DNA from: Sisyra terminalis
Lineage: Eukaryota > Arthropoda > Insecta > Neuroptera > Sisyridae
Direction: 5' to 3'
Assembly (NCBI GenBank): GCA_958496175.1
Contig: OY292276.1
Location: 38,742,880 to 38,806,879 of the forward strand
Length of the DNA stretch: 64,000 bases
Below the pieces are notes generated by a model. That model ran no database searches. It was given only the letters and a program-made list of their open reading frames with translations, and was not told the origin of the DNA. Positions 33,317 through 46,700 of the stretch are shown piece after piece (the first letter of the stretch is position 1; each line of letters starts with the position of its first letter). The position numbers were made by a program, and so were the translations under genes.

Positions 33317-36300
33317 TATAAACCGCATAGCTATTCAATATCTGCGAAAAAATATAAATTGAACATATTTTTATTTTTAATACAATATAGTAAAAAAATA
33401 TTATTTTGTATTAAGATTATCTGACAAAATACCAAAAAAAAACAATATTACCAATACCAATTAATAAAACCTATATTTTGCGATTAAGCGCGTAGATATA
33501 GAAAAAAATTGATTCAGAAAAATGTATCAGAAAAATTCTTGGAATACATAATGAAATGATAAATTCTTACTTAAAGATAATTACTCAAAGAAGATATTGC
33601 TAGAAGAACATGTACTTGGAACATCAAACTTGGAGTTCAATTTGCCTTTAATTCGGAAAACCTAGAAAAAGAAATAAATATTTGACTTTTCCTGTATTAT
33701 TCTTAGCCGAAAAAATTAACGTCCTTAATTTTTTTCGGATCACTAGAAATTGTGTATTAACTCAAAAATAATAACAAAAATACACACTTATTAAAATCTT
33801 GGAATTTATTTAATCAATTAAGATATTAAGTATTTCAGGATTTACTTGGTAAAATTCACCTAGGTCTCATCCTTAAAAGATGATGTATGATAGGTGTAAG
33901 CATCTTGGTGATCATTTTTGCTTAAATAAAGAATGTGTTGTCTAAATAAAGAATCCTTATAAGTCAGCACATAAATTATCGTTTTTTTACTTACGAGTGA
34001 ACAATTTAGTTAACACTCAAATAAAAATGTTATAATTAAAGTTAAGATGCTAAGGATTCATTCCAAGAGATTTAAATTTTATTTTAAAATGGCTCTAATT
34101 TTAAAAAGTTTTGCAATGAAAATTACATTTTAATTATAAATCTAAGAGCCGGTATTTTTACTTATGAGTAGATAGACCATATCCTTAAGAACTAGTTTCG
34201 GTCGGACACTAAAAATAATACTATCTTTAAACGTGATTTACTGAGTTACAATTAGATTGTTAACTTAATGTTTAGTTATTCTGGAGGGAGGAGGTTAAAG
34301 AAAACAGTTGTCAAGAAAATACGTATGACTTGTTCAAAATTTAGTGTTAAGAATTATCATTAGAATGAAAAGACACCATAATATACTACATGCAAATCTA
34401 AACAAATGTACCATATGTAGAGCAGGTGATTAACGAAACGTACTAAAGATAGATGTTCCAAACAAAGTGGATGTTTTTTTTTTTTGAATAAAGATCAAAA
34501 GAAATTAAAAAAAAAGTTTTTCAAAATCAATTTATACTATTCTGTAAACTAAAAATTTTTTTTTTCTTAAGATAATTTTTTTATTTTTATGATTTTTTTG
34601 TGTTATGTTAAAAATAAAAAGTTTTTTTTTATAAATACCATACAATTCATACATCTGTTTTGTATTTAAAATTAATTCTTTTATTTTTGAAATTTTATTT
34701 TTGTGATGATTCGTAAATCACAAATAAGCACCTCAAAGAAGTGTTGAGAAAGGTCAGGACTACAACAGAATTACAAACGATGTCTTAATGTAAAAAACGT
34801 GTAATTCGCAAGGAAGCAATAAAACCAAAAATTATATATTTAATAAAATTTGCCAAAACTACAAAAAAACGCTTTCAATTTGGTGTTTTATGTTTTTTTT
34901 AAAATAAATCATTATCTTGGTAAAAACTTGTTGCTTTTTTATGTAACAGCGTTTTGAAAATCTTTTTGATTTGCTTTTAAAATGGCTGAATGCTCAGTAA
35001 ATGGCTGAAAGTAACGATTGTTTGATTAAACTTAAAAATAAATGCTTTTTTTTTATTGGCAGTTTGAAAAAAGTAAAAATAGTTGCATTAAATTGTATAA
35101 TGAGTTTTGAACTTTCAACATTATAGATATCAGAAGTTTTAAATGAGTTGAAAGAAAACAGTAAAATTTATCTCAATTTTGTATTAAATATTTCATTTAT
35201 TTTAAATGCTCGCTAAATTATAAATGTTTAATACGTAGAACGGTTTGACTCGCTTAAAAAAAGCAAAAGCACAAAAGAACAATATTTGAATATTTCATTC
35301 GTCTAGACCAGATAGCTTATTCAATCTATAGCTGTATTCTATAATATTTTGTAATAAGATAATATTAAAGTTGAGAAACTGTTTTTGTTTGTTGAAATTT
35401 ATCAGAAAATTGGAAAAAAATAAATGTTCGATCATAAAATGAAATGTAAGCGATGCTGAAAGGGTGGAAAAGATTTTCTACGTTTAATTTTTGTTGGTAC
35501 GGATAATTTCGTCTATCAGTGTCGAGCATCCCCAATTCCCGTAATAATAATAATCACACAACGTCGATAATTAAATTGAAGCAGAAATGCATTCGTATGG
35601 GATTCTCCCAAAGCAAGCAGACGAAGCTCGTTTATATTCATAGATGTTAATTAAATGACTTTACACCCCCGTTTTATGATCATCCCTCAATTTAAAATTG
35701 TTCATTTTGAAAATAATGCTTTGATTGGTTTTGGTGTGGCGATCTGACGAGAAAAGAGAAACAAATCAAATCGTCGTTAAATAAATTTGAAAATGATTAA
35801 ATCGGTAACGCGTGCAAAATTTCGTGATTTGAATGAAATTCTTTGAACAGAAATAAAATGAAATTGAACTTGAAACTTTATTTTGTTACGAAAGTGTTTG
35901 TTTTTTGTCAAATAAAAAAAAACGTAACACTCATGAAATTTTCAGCGTCATTTTCGAACTTGAAACACCCGAAACTATTTATATATTGCCGTCCGAAATT
36001 AGATGCACTCAATTTGTAATATTTTATTTCGAGGAAAATGAAGTAGCACTTAAGAACGCCGAAGAAGTCTGGGTCTGTGCTTTCGATGCTTTACGCTTTG
36101 GAAAATCTCGCTATGTCGCTGGTAATTTATGTATGAGATATTTCAGAAATTCATAGTGATTTTCCTCGTAAAATATGAAGAGGAAATAATCATCGAATAA
36201 AGATATAAAGAAGTGAACAGTATTTTTGGTTTGTTCATGAATTATTTCACGATAATATTATATTCCAATCGTGGTGAATGGACATTCATATGCTACGGCT

Positions 36301-38407
36301 TTTACATACTTTTATGTATGTATAAGATACTGAAACCGAAGAGACAGTAAATTTTCTTACGGTCCATAAACTGAATCAGATGAACAAGACATTGGGAATA
36401 TTTTTGATTTGAGATTTTTCCCGTAAAGATGTTCACCAACATTTGTCAAATACATAAGATTTATATTTCAATATTAAGATTCAAACGTGAAGGGTCCAAA
36501 ATATGAGATTTATTCACGATATTTTTGGACAATGGATGAGAGTGGCGTTTTGAAAGTCTTTGATCGTATTTTTCACTCGTTCATTCGTCTTGAAATTGAT
36601 TCAAGCCATTAAGCAAAAGGTCTGCAACAGTAGACATTTCACATTTGGTCTGGTCGAATAATCGTTAACTCGTCGTAGACTAAAGACAAAGGGTCATCAT
36701 TTCTCCAACGTACTTAAGAAGTTATCCCGTATTTCTCCAAATCCCGTAATCATCATAATGTCTATAATAGTTAATATTATATTATAGTTTGTTGTAAACG
36801 TAAACTTAACGTCTTTACACATAATAAACTTGTGTGACTTCCGAGTTCCGGAGCGGGTGCACTGCTCATAAATGAGTGTAAATAATCACATCACATGTCG
36901 TCGTGGGTGTTTTCAACATATCGCCACCCTCAAAAGCCGGTGCAGGACTAGGGATTTGCCATACAACTTGTCACTTTTGTTTAGCCATTGTTTGGAGCTT
37001 TCGCCATTAAAAGCTCTCGTCAGGCTAAGACGTATTTATCGTGTATATATGTATTATTTCTTGTCTCTAATTTCATTTAGTCCATTTAACAACGAAGACG
37101 AATCAGTGTTAACAATTCCATCATTAATTCGTCCAGTTTTACTACGATAATCTTACTACCGCACTGCACCCTTGTCCTGCAACAATTGCGATTGGCACGG
37201 ACATTAAATTTATACGATTTCAGTTAAGTCCATGATTTATAAATCGTACAATTTGTTTCGTTATTGGTCAAACAGTGTTAACTTAATAATATTATACGCG
37301 CTTTATGACTAAAATCTAATCCAGAAAAAGGCATTTTTGATCGTAAATGAATAAAATCCGGCCTTTGTTCCAAGGTGGGTATTGCACTGGAATAAATGAC
37401 AATTACGAGGCTTTCCGAGGGATCGCATTAATTGAATCGTAAGCTTATTGCCTAGTAATCATTGCTAAGAGAATAAAGATAGTAAAATTGAGTTTATTGC
37501 GGAATTTAACGGGATTGAATGAAACGGTAGGAAATAAAACGATGACTTTATTCTCATGAAAAAACCATGTTAATCGTTTTTAATCAATAGGCAAAAATAT
37601 GAGTTGAAAATTAAATGAAGCAACGCAATAAATTTGTAGGCAAAAAACAGTTTCAATTCGCGCGCCATGTGGACGTGATTTAATCTCATTTTAATGAAGT
37701 AGCCTTTGCTGTAAATATCATATTACTTATTGCTCGTTTGAGCTTCGATTAATTAATTTACCACCCACGTCCTTTATAAAATAAACACGCACATGCAAAC
37801 AGACGAGTGAGACTGGCAAAAAATTTAGATATAAAACAGAACCGAGGTTTTTTTTTTGCAGTATTGTATTTTCGAATGTTAAATAATGTATTTTTTTGTT
37901 TGACAAAATTCGTTTATCTTAAGGGGGGTAAGATTATATATCTCTCCTTTAAAAGCTATTAAAATTATATAATAACATAAAAATAGCCTTAATTGTTCCA
38001 AGAAAAAAAAATGTAAACAACATGCGAATATTATGATTTTTTTTGGGAGTAAAATACGATTTTTGCATCTATAATTGTGATTTTGAAATTAGTGTATTTT
38101 TTAATGTTGCCAAATGTAAGTAAAAAGTCGTTCGGCTAATTAAGTTAAAATTAAATAAAGTCTCTTATAATTAAATAATTTTTCTAAGATAACTATAAAA
38201 TCTGTAAATACCAAAATGTGGTGAAATAATCTTAAGCATTTCTTTCAAATAAGCATTAATTGTCGATAGAAGAAGAGTTGAATCTCCCACCAAGTAAGCG
38301 GAAGATCAATGTATATCTAATTCTCATTTTACACGAATTTGATTTTACACGAGTAAAAAAGAAATACAAATTCTTTTTTTTAACGATATGTTTTGTTTTA
38401 ACACGAA
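33317..38407. other. AT-rich region with scattered higher-complexity blocks
   Basis: No gene was identified. Blocks at 35480-35760, 36230-36760, 36830-37230 and 37370-37840 are less AT-rich and contain mixed motifs: CACATGT near 36890, TATAAAAT near 37777 and TTAATTAATT near 37750. They may be regulatory. Frames 35905-36156 and 36872-37150 (both +) have no recognised domain and no splice or neighbour support. Confidence 0.4.
34145..34200 (+). repeat. Interspersed repeat family B, short copy
   Basis: GAGCCGGTATTTTTACTTAT is followed by GAGTAGATAGACCATATCCT and TAAG. It matches the head of the arms at 54750-55155 and the copy at 28560. Only the first 55 bases are recognisable. Confidence 0.45.
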
Positions 38408-38550
38408 TAATTGGCCAATCTGCGTGGGTGGTTTGGCCAAAGGACGATAGGGCTTTACCACGTTGCGGTGTGCAAGCTTAAAATAGCCATGATGATCACC
38501 ATATCAATCTTCAGTATTGAGGATGGCTATAACGAGAACATCGGCTTATG
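38408..38550 (+). pseudogene. RTE-like LINE ORF C-terminus relic, copy 1
   Basis: The + frame reads ANLRGWFGQRTIGLYHVAVC and then KLKIAMMI. This corresponds to the end of insect endonuclease-reverse transcriptase proteins, where SWLxNLRxWxG is followed by LFRxAVxKxxIAMMIANI. Copies 2 and 3 lie at 48673 and 49110. It is truncated at the 5' side and has no catalytic part. The Helitron-like element at 38615 begins 65 bases downstream. Confidence 0.6.
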
Positions 38551-38614
38551 TTCCAGTTACACCGATTGTGGAGAAGCTCCAGGACTACCCTTTCTTTATA
38601 CAAATATATAAAAT

Positions 38615-39225
38615 ACTAGCTGATCCCCGCGACTTCGTCTGCGTAACGTAGGTGTAGATTATATTTTCTTTTCAGATTTGCCATTTGTTGTGGTATATGA
38701 AAATTATTATTTTTCTTATTCTTATTCTTTTTATTTCTGTTAGATACGTAAGTCATTACGCTATTAACATCAAATATGTGTTTCATATATAATAAGGTTT
38801 ATATTTCAAAGAGGCAATTTTTTAAAATTTAAATTGAATTTGCTGTGCTTTTTATCATTTCAACTAAAAATATTTATACATATTATTTTCTAACTTTAAA
38901 TTACCTTTCCAATGATATATAACTCACCTGTCTAGTGTAAAAATGTCTGTTTTCATTCCTAGGGAATACCTTCCCTTATTTTTTTTGGAATGATAAGTAG
39001 CCTATAGTCTGTGGGAAATTGTGTTGTATCTTAATACCAAACTTCATTAAATTCGGTTGTTCCGTTCTTTAGTTAAATCGGGACACACAGACAGACAGAC
39101 AAAAATTTTAAAAATTTTAAATTTGGAATAAGGGCCTCTTGAAACAAATATGTACCCTAAAATTGGGTTCAAAATCGAAATGTACAGACAGACGTAAGAA
39201 TTTTATATATATATATATATAAAAT
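38615..39225 (+). mobile_element. Short non-autonomous element with Helitron-like head
   Basis: The head ACTAGCTGATCCCCGCGACT plus TCGTCTGCG parallels the head at 5583 (ACTAGCTGACCCAGC..CTTCGT). In the second half are GATAAGTAGCCTATAGTC and CCAAACTTCATTAAATTCGG, then ACAGACAGACAGAC near 39090 and again near 39185. It ends with an (AT)n run (about 39202-39222). This layout is common in arthropod genomes and resembles short Helitron/Helentron-associated elements with an internal microsatellite. It has no coding capacity. The class assignment is inferred from the head it shares with the helicase-bearing element. Confidence 0.5.
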
Positions 39226-39895
39226 ATAACGTCTTTTTAGCTATCTATCTGCTTAGGGTTCGATCAATAAAAATCTACTGCATTTTTTTTTGTTATTCTT
39301 TTTTAGTTGGTAGATAAATTATTTACATTGATTTAAGTATACCTTTGGTTTTGATAACAAACACCTAAAGTTAGCAATTACGATGTTTTACTACAAAACT
39401 AATAGAAGTACAAACACCCTAACTTGCAACGTTACCATTTTGTTTTAATTTCCAACTATAAGGGATCAACCAAGGAGTTGATATTTTTTTTTATTTTTTT
39501 GCAAATTAACTTATTTAAAAAAATGACAATTATCCAACTAGATAAAAATTTGGTGTTTTTTTTTCTTTATCTTTAATTCCCGAATTAAGTGATAGCATAT
39601 AGTTGAATTATAAAGTCTCTACATAAGTCTGAACAATGGTGTGTTATTATCCTAGGTTCATTATTTTGTAGTGAAAATCTTGTTATTTTTTAGTGAAATA
39701 AAATATTCTTACATTTGATTCTTTACTTTAATCGTTTTATTTAAACAGTTTTAGCTATTAATTAATTTATGAGACATTTATCGTACACACACGTACATAC
39801 ATATATAAATATGCTAAGCAATTTTGAAATATGAATATTTTTTTTTATAATTTAATTACTGTGGCTTTTTAATACTTCTTATCTAACTTTTTTTT

Positions 39896-39972
39896 AGGTC
39901 TTCAGCGACTCTAGGTTTTGTAGCAATTTAACTAAAAAGGTCACCTTGGCCACTCGGCCACCAGTAGGCTCA
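39896..39972 (-). mobile_element. tRNA-derived SINE, copy 4, internally deleted
   Basis: On the minus strand the head is the best preserved in the window: GGTGGCCGAGTGGCCAAGGT, then GACC. This is a type II tRNA (Leu/Ser) A-box region. After a deletion the body resumes with CTAGAGTCGCTGAAGACC. The B box and middle are missing. Confidence 0.65.
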
Positions 39973-42900
39973 CATAATATTATAATTCAAATAAGAAAAT
40001 TCGTAATTGATACATATTTCTTTACAATCAGTATAACTCATCTTTAAAATTGACTTAGTTTTTTTTTATCATTTCGCACAGACGAAGTGTTGGATATAGT
40101 CGGTGATATAGCTCTACGTTGTATGCCAATAATTGAATGACCTCTAGCCTTAGTTTTGTCATTGCGGTCTATGGAAGTAGCTGAAGTCCTAATCAAGGCA
40201 ACGCTAGATGACATCAAATATGGTATTCTAATATACAAAATACACATACCCCGAATCAGACAGGCAATAGAAAAAAAATGGAAACAACTTGTTACTTAAG
40301 TGTACAAAACCTATTCGTAGGAAAAAGAAGAAAAGAAGATTAAAATGAAGAGACAGCTATTTCACCATTTTTACTTCTACCCGTAAATGTATATAAATAT
40401 ATAAAAAAAATTATTGGTCCATAAACTTTTTTTACAATTTATTATTTACAAGAGTTTAGAAGTTGGTGTTCCAGAGCAGTAACTCTTTCACTCTACAAAA
40501 TAAAATTTAAAGGTAAAAATTAAAAAAATCAATTTTCCCGTTTTATTATTTTTTTCGTTGGACAAAAGGACCCAAAAAATCCAACAAGATTTAAAAAAAA
40601 ACGGAAAAGAAAAGTAATAGAATTTAAACAATTTTTTTTATCAAATATGTCTTATTTATAAGCCCGTAAATGTTATTCCACAGAGATCAGTGGTTTTATG
40701 ATCATTTTTTGATGGTTTCAAAACTTACGGAAACTTAAAACAATTTCGTTTTTTTAACTTTTTGTACGTAGTAGTACAAATCGAGGAATAAGGTATACAT
40801 CGTGGAATTTATTGTTCTTTTTTTAGATTTGGAAAACATTTTTTTCGAAACGATGGAATTTCTATTCACTAACAAATCTGCCTATACGAATTCTCTAATC
40901 TAAGGAAAAGTTTATATGGAATCACTTCCCCAATATTTTTTTTTGAATCTTTTATATCTTAACTTAGGTTTAAATACATCAAATTTTTCATCGATTGAAT
41001 CCTTTGAATAGACATTTATACCATAGGTGATAGCACGTTTGCAAATGAAGGGGCAACTACCCTCTCTTCTGAAATTCTCTTAATTCTTATTTTAAAAACA
41101 AAATTGTAATTCAACTATGTTGAACACCCTTTTAAGTGGTTCTCTGGTAAAAAATAGTATTTCTAAACAAAAAATGCTGCTTACAAAAAAAAGTGTTCTT
41201 TATTCGAATAACTTCGGTTAACGTTCATGATTGACAACAAAAAATAAATTTTTACACTAATCTTTCTCTCAAAAAGTTTTTAAATAAAATTTTTAAAATT
41301 ATTTTACTATTAATTAAAGAATACTTTTTAAGGTTTGTGTTATGGAATTTGAAAGAGGGATGTTTTTAAAACTCTAGAGTACTGAAATGCAGCTTCATCG
41401 AAATTTGGTTTTCCTTTCATTTAAAATTAATTTAATGTTGAACTAATTGAAAGTCAAGTGTTCGTAGTAGCAAAGCTCTTCAAATGTGAACAACTCACTT
41501 AAGACAATATGTCATTACCATGCCTGCAAGCACACGTTAGTTGTGAAAGAGTCTTCAAGTTTCAAGCATGGTCATATGCTTCAAAAGGATATAAGGTGAC
41601 GATAAAATTAAGCGCAGCATTGTAAAATCGTTCACAATATAAAAATATACTGGAAAATATACGTGATACAGTAAAAATATTTCCTCAAGTTTTATAAATT
41701 AAAAAAAAAAACATTTGGATGTTTGTACAATTTTATTGATTGCTAATGAAACATTATTTTTTGTTTTTTTTTTTTTTGACTTAATTGTGGTATTATTTAA
41801 TGTCAATTGAACCAATTATTTTTACTTTTACAAATGAGTACAAACTTTGCTAAAACTTACATAATAAATCATGAGAAAATGTTTGTGACACAAAAATTAT
41901 GATGTCATTTCCAAAAATCAAGTTTTGATGACTTCAATCAATTTGATATGAATAGAATCTTACATTTGAGTATGTTCACTTGAAGTGACGAACGGAAAGT
42001 CTTTTCGGACCATTTGAGAAATTCCGTTGGTTCCATTGAAAGCCATACTTGTAATTATAACTCATTTATTTTAAGTACAGTGCGGCTCCGTATACATATT
42101 TTCCGTTATTAAATCCTAAATGCATCTACATTAATAATAATTAATGAGAATCATTTATATTCAGTTGAGTTGGAAATATTTTTGTTTATATCTAGCAATG
42201 AGTACAATCAAGAATGAGAGAAACGACGAGAAAATTAACTAAGGTTTTGTCATAAGAAAACACCCCTAGTTCGCAGTCATTCGTAGTAATCGGCCATACA
42301 TGAACACCGTTCATCTCATGGTGTTAAATGACCTGAACGAATTTGAAGATGCTTTTCGTCGGAGGATATTGTCCAAAGTTGCTGGGTGATGATGTCACAT
42401 TAATTTTAAGACTTGAATATTGACCCCACGTTGTCTCCACGAAAACGAGGACAACACTATAATCCTCACAACTGTCTCGTATGGCTTTGACACTTAAATT
42501 AAGAAAACAGCGGTTCCACAACAAATTGAAACATCTTTCAACAGATATGCAAATAACACTACACAACCATTTGAAGGACTTCTGGTCATAAATTCGACTA
42601 GTTAATAGCTGCTTTCAATTATTCAGTAAGAGAAATTAATTATTCACAATGGTTTGGGAAATATTTGAGAGTCTGATTAAGATATTACTTAAATGGATGC
42701 TGTGGAAATCAGTGAGAAGAGGATAAATAAGACGATGAGCTCTTAGAACGTTATTGTTTGTTCGATGGTGGGGTCATTATCGCGGCCATCATTGTCTTTT
42801 GTGTGACGAGGCCATTGTTAAATTGATGATATATATTTATATTTATAAAGACAAAACCATCATTCTCTTCACTCTCTTGGCAAGCATTAAAAGTATCCCT

Positions 42901-43239
42901 TTTTCATGAAAAGCTTTTGTCGAACGATGGACGATGCCGTTCACTTAAGTGGTGATGTGTTTGTTTATTTACGTGAGTCTTTGACACGTGCAATGGAAAA
43001 TTGATTTAAGTGTGCTTGACATAGATGAACCTCGGGAAAATAGAATCGCTAGATATGAAGATGGGTAAACCATGTACTTTTAGACAAAAGGAACACATCT
43101 TTTTCTTAAACTAAAAAAATATACTCTTAATTAAATTTCCTTGAAATTTTTCCAATCAAACTATCAACAATCCTTTTCAACAATTATATGCTACTTCAAA
43201 GAAAGTCAATTTTTTTTTAATTATCTTAAAAATTTATAT
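39973..43239. other. AT-rich DNA without a recognised gene
   Basis: No gene or element was recognised. The block 42700-43020 is of higher complexity and may be regulatory. The minus-strand frame at 42324-42566 and the frame at 40044-40247 have no domain. Confidence 0.45.
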
Positions 43240-43390
43240 TGTTAATTGTCGATGCCTTATAGCTGTCAAGGTGTATAACAACTCTAGAGTTAAGAAAAAA
43301 ACGTAAATAGAGAATTATTGATAATTTGCTTAATAAAATAATCAACCCAGCATCTGTCAGTTTCAACCATTCGGCTACCAGTAGGCTTGA
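43240..43390 (-). mobile_element. tRNA-derived SINE, copy 5
   Basis: On the minus strand the head CTACTGGTAGCCGAATGGTT is followed by GAAACTGACAGATGCTGGGT, TATTAAGCAAATTATCAATA and CTCTATTTACG. The body ends with TTAACTCTAGAGTTG and AGCTATAAGG. It follows the family order but is more diverged than copies 1-3. Confidence 0.6.
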
Positions 43391-43558
43391 GCATTACATT
43401 AATATTATCCTTTGAAATTTTTTGCCAAGCCGATTTATACTTTGGCTTTTTTTTAATTCTTTATTTTTTAATCATACCCAGATTAATCTTGTTTGGAGAA
43501 TGGTAGTCCCTCTTTCCAGTGCTGGTAGTTAAGCCACATGAGTATTCATATTTTTGAT

Positions 43559-43758
43559 TAGTGATGACGAACCTATGACCCGTGGGTCAGGCACTAACCC
43601 ACGCAAGCTTTTTAACTGAGCCACAATAGTTAGGCAACCATTTGTGTGTTATATTTGTAGAAAGAGACTTCCATAGCACTTGTATCGTCCCCTCTTTGTT
43701 CCACCATGTGTGGTGCTAATTGGTGCCAAGTCTATTAGTGACCCACGCGCTACTACTA
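43559..43758. mobile_element. Degraded hAT-type MITE
   Basis: The left end TAGTGATGACGAACCTATGA resembles the YAGTGGTGGCGAACCT terminus of many hAT elements. The right end reverse-complemented is TAGTAGTAGCGCGTGGGTCA. Both arms then share CGTGGGTCA and a CTAA block. No convincing 8-bp duplication was found. About 200 bp, non-coding. Confidence 0.5.
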
Positions 43759-46700
43759 AAATATTATTTTAAGATCCCCAAACGCATTTTAGTTAAAGTG
43801 ATATGAGTAAACAGAGTAAAATGTAAGAAAAACGAATGACAATATAACTAACAATTAGTCGAATTGGAACTGAAAATTCAATAAAATAATTGGAATAGAT
43901 ATGCTTCTCAACAAATAAAATAACCTTAGTAATTTTTCCTTTTAAGTTCTATCAAAAATCGCGTTATAAGAATTATGAGTCGTTGTATCTTTATCGTAGT
44001 TGATCACAAATGCAGTACCAATAACTTGTGGAAAGAATTTAGAAGGATTAAGGAGTATTTAAAAGATCACAGGACCAGTAGCATTTTAGATAACAAATAG
44101 TTGACTACAGTTGAACAATGGGGTTAGGATTATCAACAAGTTTTTATTGAAATTTCTGGAAATTTGTTGGTTTACTAAACGCAAAACTATTTTTTCCCAC
44201 AAGAAATAACATTATATTGATCAAAGATCCTATTTTCTTTGAAACCGAAGCAAAATCTCACATTTATGTATTCATCGTTTATGATTTATATTTGCTTCTA
44301 TTAAAATTCATTCTTAATTGTGGTGCTGAAGATACAAGGAGCTCCTCCTGGAAATAAAGGTCCTCCTCCTGGAATATGAATTAGAAACAAGTACAATATC
44401 AAGATTGTTATGGAAAATGTGATTATTGACATTATGAACCATTAATGATTCAATGGAAGAAGTTTGATTGAAAAGATTATAGACGAAATGAAGAAATGAT
44501 GTTAAGCACGCAGTTCGTTAGAATTATTTTTTGAAAGCTCCAAATTAGTTGAAAATTCATGAATAATTTTTTGTCATTTTTAACAATTTAATGGAGTACC
44601 GTCATGGCTTAAAGTTATTAGATTTTGAATTGTTTGAATAAGTAGTTCGTTGTGTTATTTTATATCCACCCCACATATTTTGATTTTGGAAAGATACTGT
44701 CCATTGTCCACTTATAGAGAGACCATGGGTGTCTCGCTTAACTATTTCATCAATTTAAACTATTGATGTACTATGAACTAACTAAAAACCATTAATCACG
44801 AATAGACTAATATTGATTATTGCCTTAGTATTGATATACTTCTTGCAAAAGACAGTCCTCGCCTATTGTAGTTTATAGTGAATAATGATTTCGATTTTGG
44901 TCTCTTGTTCTTTCGTGTAAGAGTTTTTGGATTGCTTGAGATGATTTTGTAATATTATCAACCTTAATAATTCATTTTTCTTAACTAGTTAATAGTTTAA
45001 TGTTACGGTTTCTAACAGCTGATTGTTTAAGTATTTTTGTCATCAATTTCTACTTTATAGTCTTTGAATATATCATTTTGTTTTATCAAATTAAATTTCG
45101 TTGATTGTTTTCCTAACATGATGACATCATTGGGAAGAGGTGATACTCAATTTAGTTTTATTTTTAGCAATCAATTTGCACTTTTGAAAACATTCGTGAT
45201 TAAGCTTTGAAAAAATATGTAATCAAACGGATAGTAATTTTCTTTCTATACAGTTTTCATTTTGATACTTGTGGAAAAAAATTTTTTTAAGCATATGGTA
45301 AAATATGTCAAACAAAACTAATAATTTTTGTACAAAACCATACAAAGGTAAAAAGTACTATAATTTTTTTTATTTTTTATAAATTGTCTTAGAAAATATG
45401 AAGGATGTGCGTTACTTTTGTTCAAGAGTTTAATTTAAGATTAATTATGTAACACCGTGATAGAATATAAAGATAATAATTACACAAACTGGGTTATGTT
45501 TAAAACCAATTTAACAAATATTTAACAATGTTTGAAATTTGGCGCAATATGTAATGAGAAATTGGCAAAATCACATATGTTTGTAACCATATTTTGGCCA
45601 CATTGTGTGTTTATTTTATTTGTAAACCACTGACGAAATTTGCGAGTTTTAGTGATTGTGCATGTAACACGTCACAAATTATATTAAAAATTACTGTTGT
45701 TGGTTTTATACGTACATACATGTATCGTACACAACGTGTTCTAATTTATGATGTCTGCAATCAAACGAGAAATTATGACGCAATGAATTGTAAATTAAAA
45801 TTGTAATAAGTGCACTACGTAGAGGAATCGTGTGTGTGTTTCATTGGGGTGGATTGTAAGACGGCCACGACTGGAGAAATGCGAAGAAGAAAATAGCGAT
45901 GGTTGTGGCACCGCACTTCCGCATCCGGACGTCATACGAAACAATCTACATATTGCTTGTGTGTTACGATTTGCGATTATTCCCGTTGGAAAATCAGCAA
46001 TGTGTTTCTGCATTGCTGCGGCCTCTATGTACGTCCGATTTTCAACTTCTCTCCCTTCCTTCGTCAGTGTATGTGGAGGATATGTGATACAAGAGCAGCT
46101 GTGACTTTTCTCTCATTGCCAATTATTTATATTCCTTCCGATTACCATTATTTACCAGATGATATACGAGTGAAATATTATAAAAAGTTTTACAACTACT
46201 CAGACTAACGAACTAGCGCACATTGAGCTTCAACCAACAGTTTTCTTCATTTTACCGTCTACACTGTACAGTTTCAAATAGGAACGATGAGAGCTATAAA
46301 ATATAAACTTTATATCGTACAAGGTGCGTGTTTATGTTTTATGTACAATATATTCAAGTCGACAAACGAGCAAAATACGAAATAAAGCTTTCAACAAATT
46401 ACCTGTGAACAAAGACATTATAAGAAAATTATTAGATCTTAAAAACGAAACTCTTAAAATATATCCGTTCAATCTATTTTCCTCCAATACATCTTCATTA
46501 TTTCAACAACTTTCATAAAATATTTCAAATACAATCAGAAATTTTCCAACTATTTTAATTAAATCAATACATTATCCTTCATATTATTCTTTCATTTATC
46601 GTTTAAAAAGAACTTCAACCTTCTTTCAGTCTCGTTCATCTTCATCCTTAATAAGTAAACTTGCAGCATAAAAAACTTTTTACCACTTTTAGCTTCTATA

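Noticed and set aside
35905..36156. 83-codon frame with acidic composition
   Set aside because: No canonical start, no family, and no splice or expression evidence.
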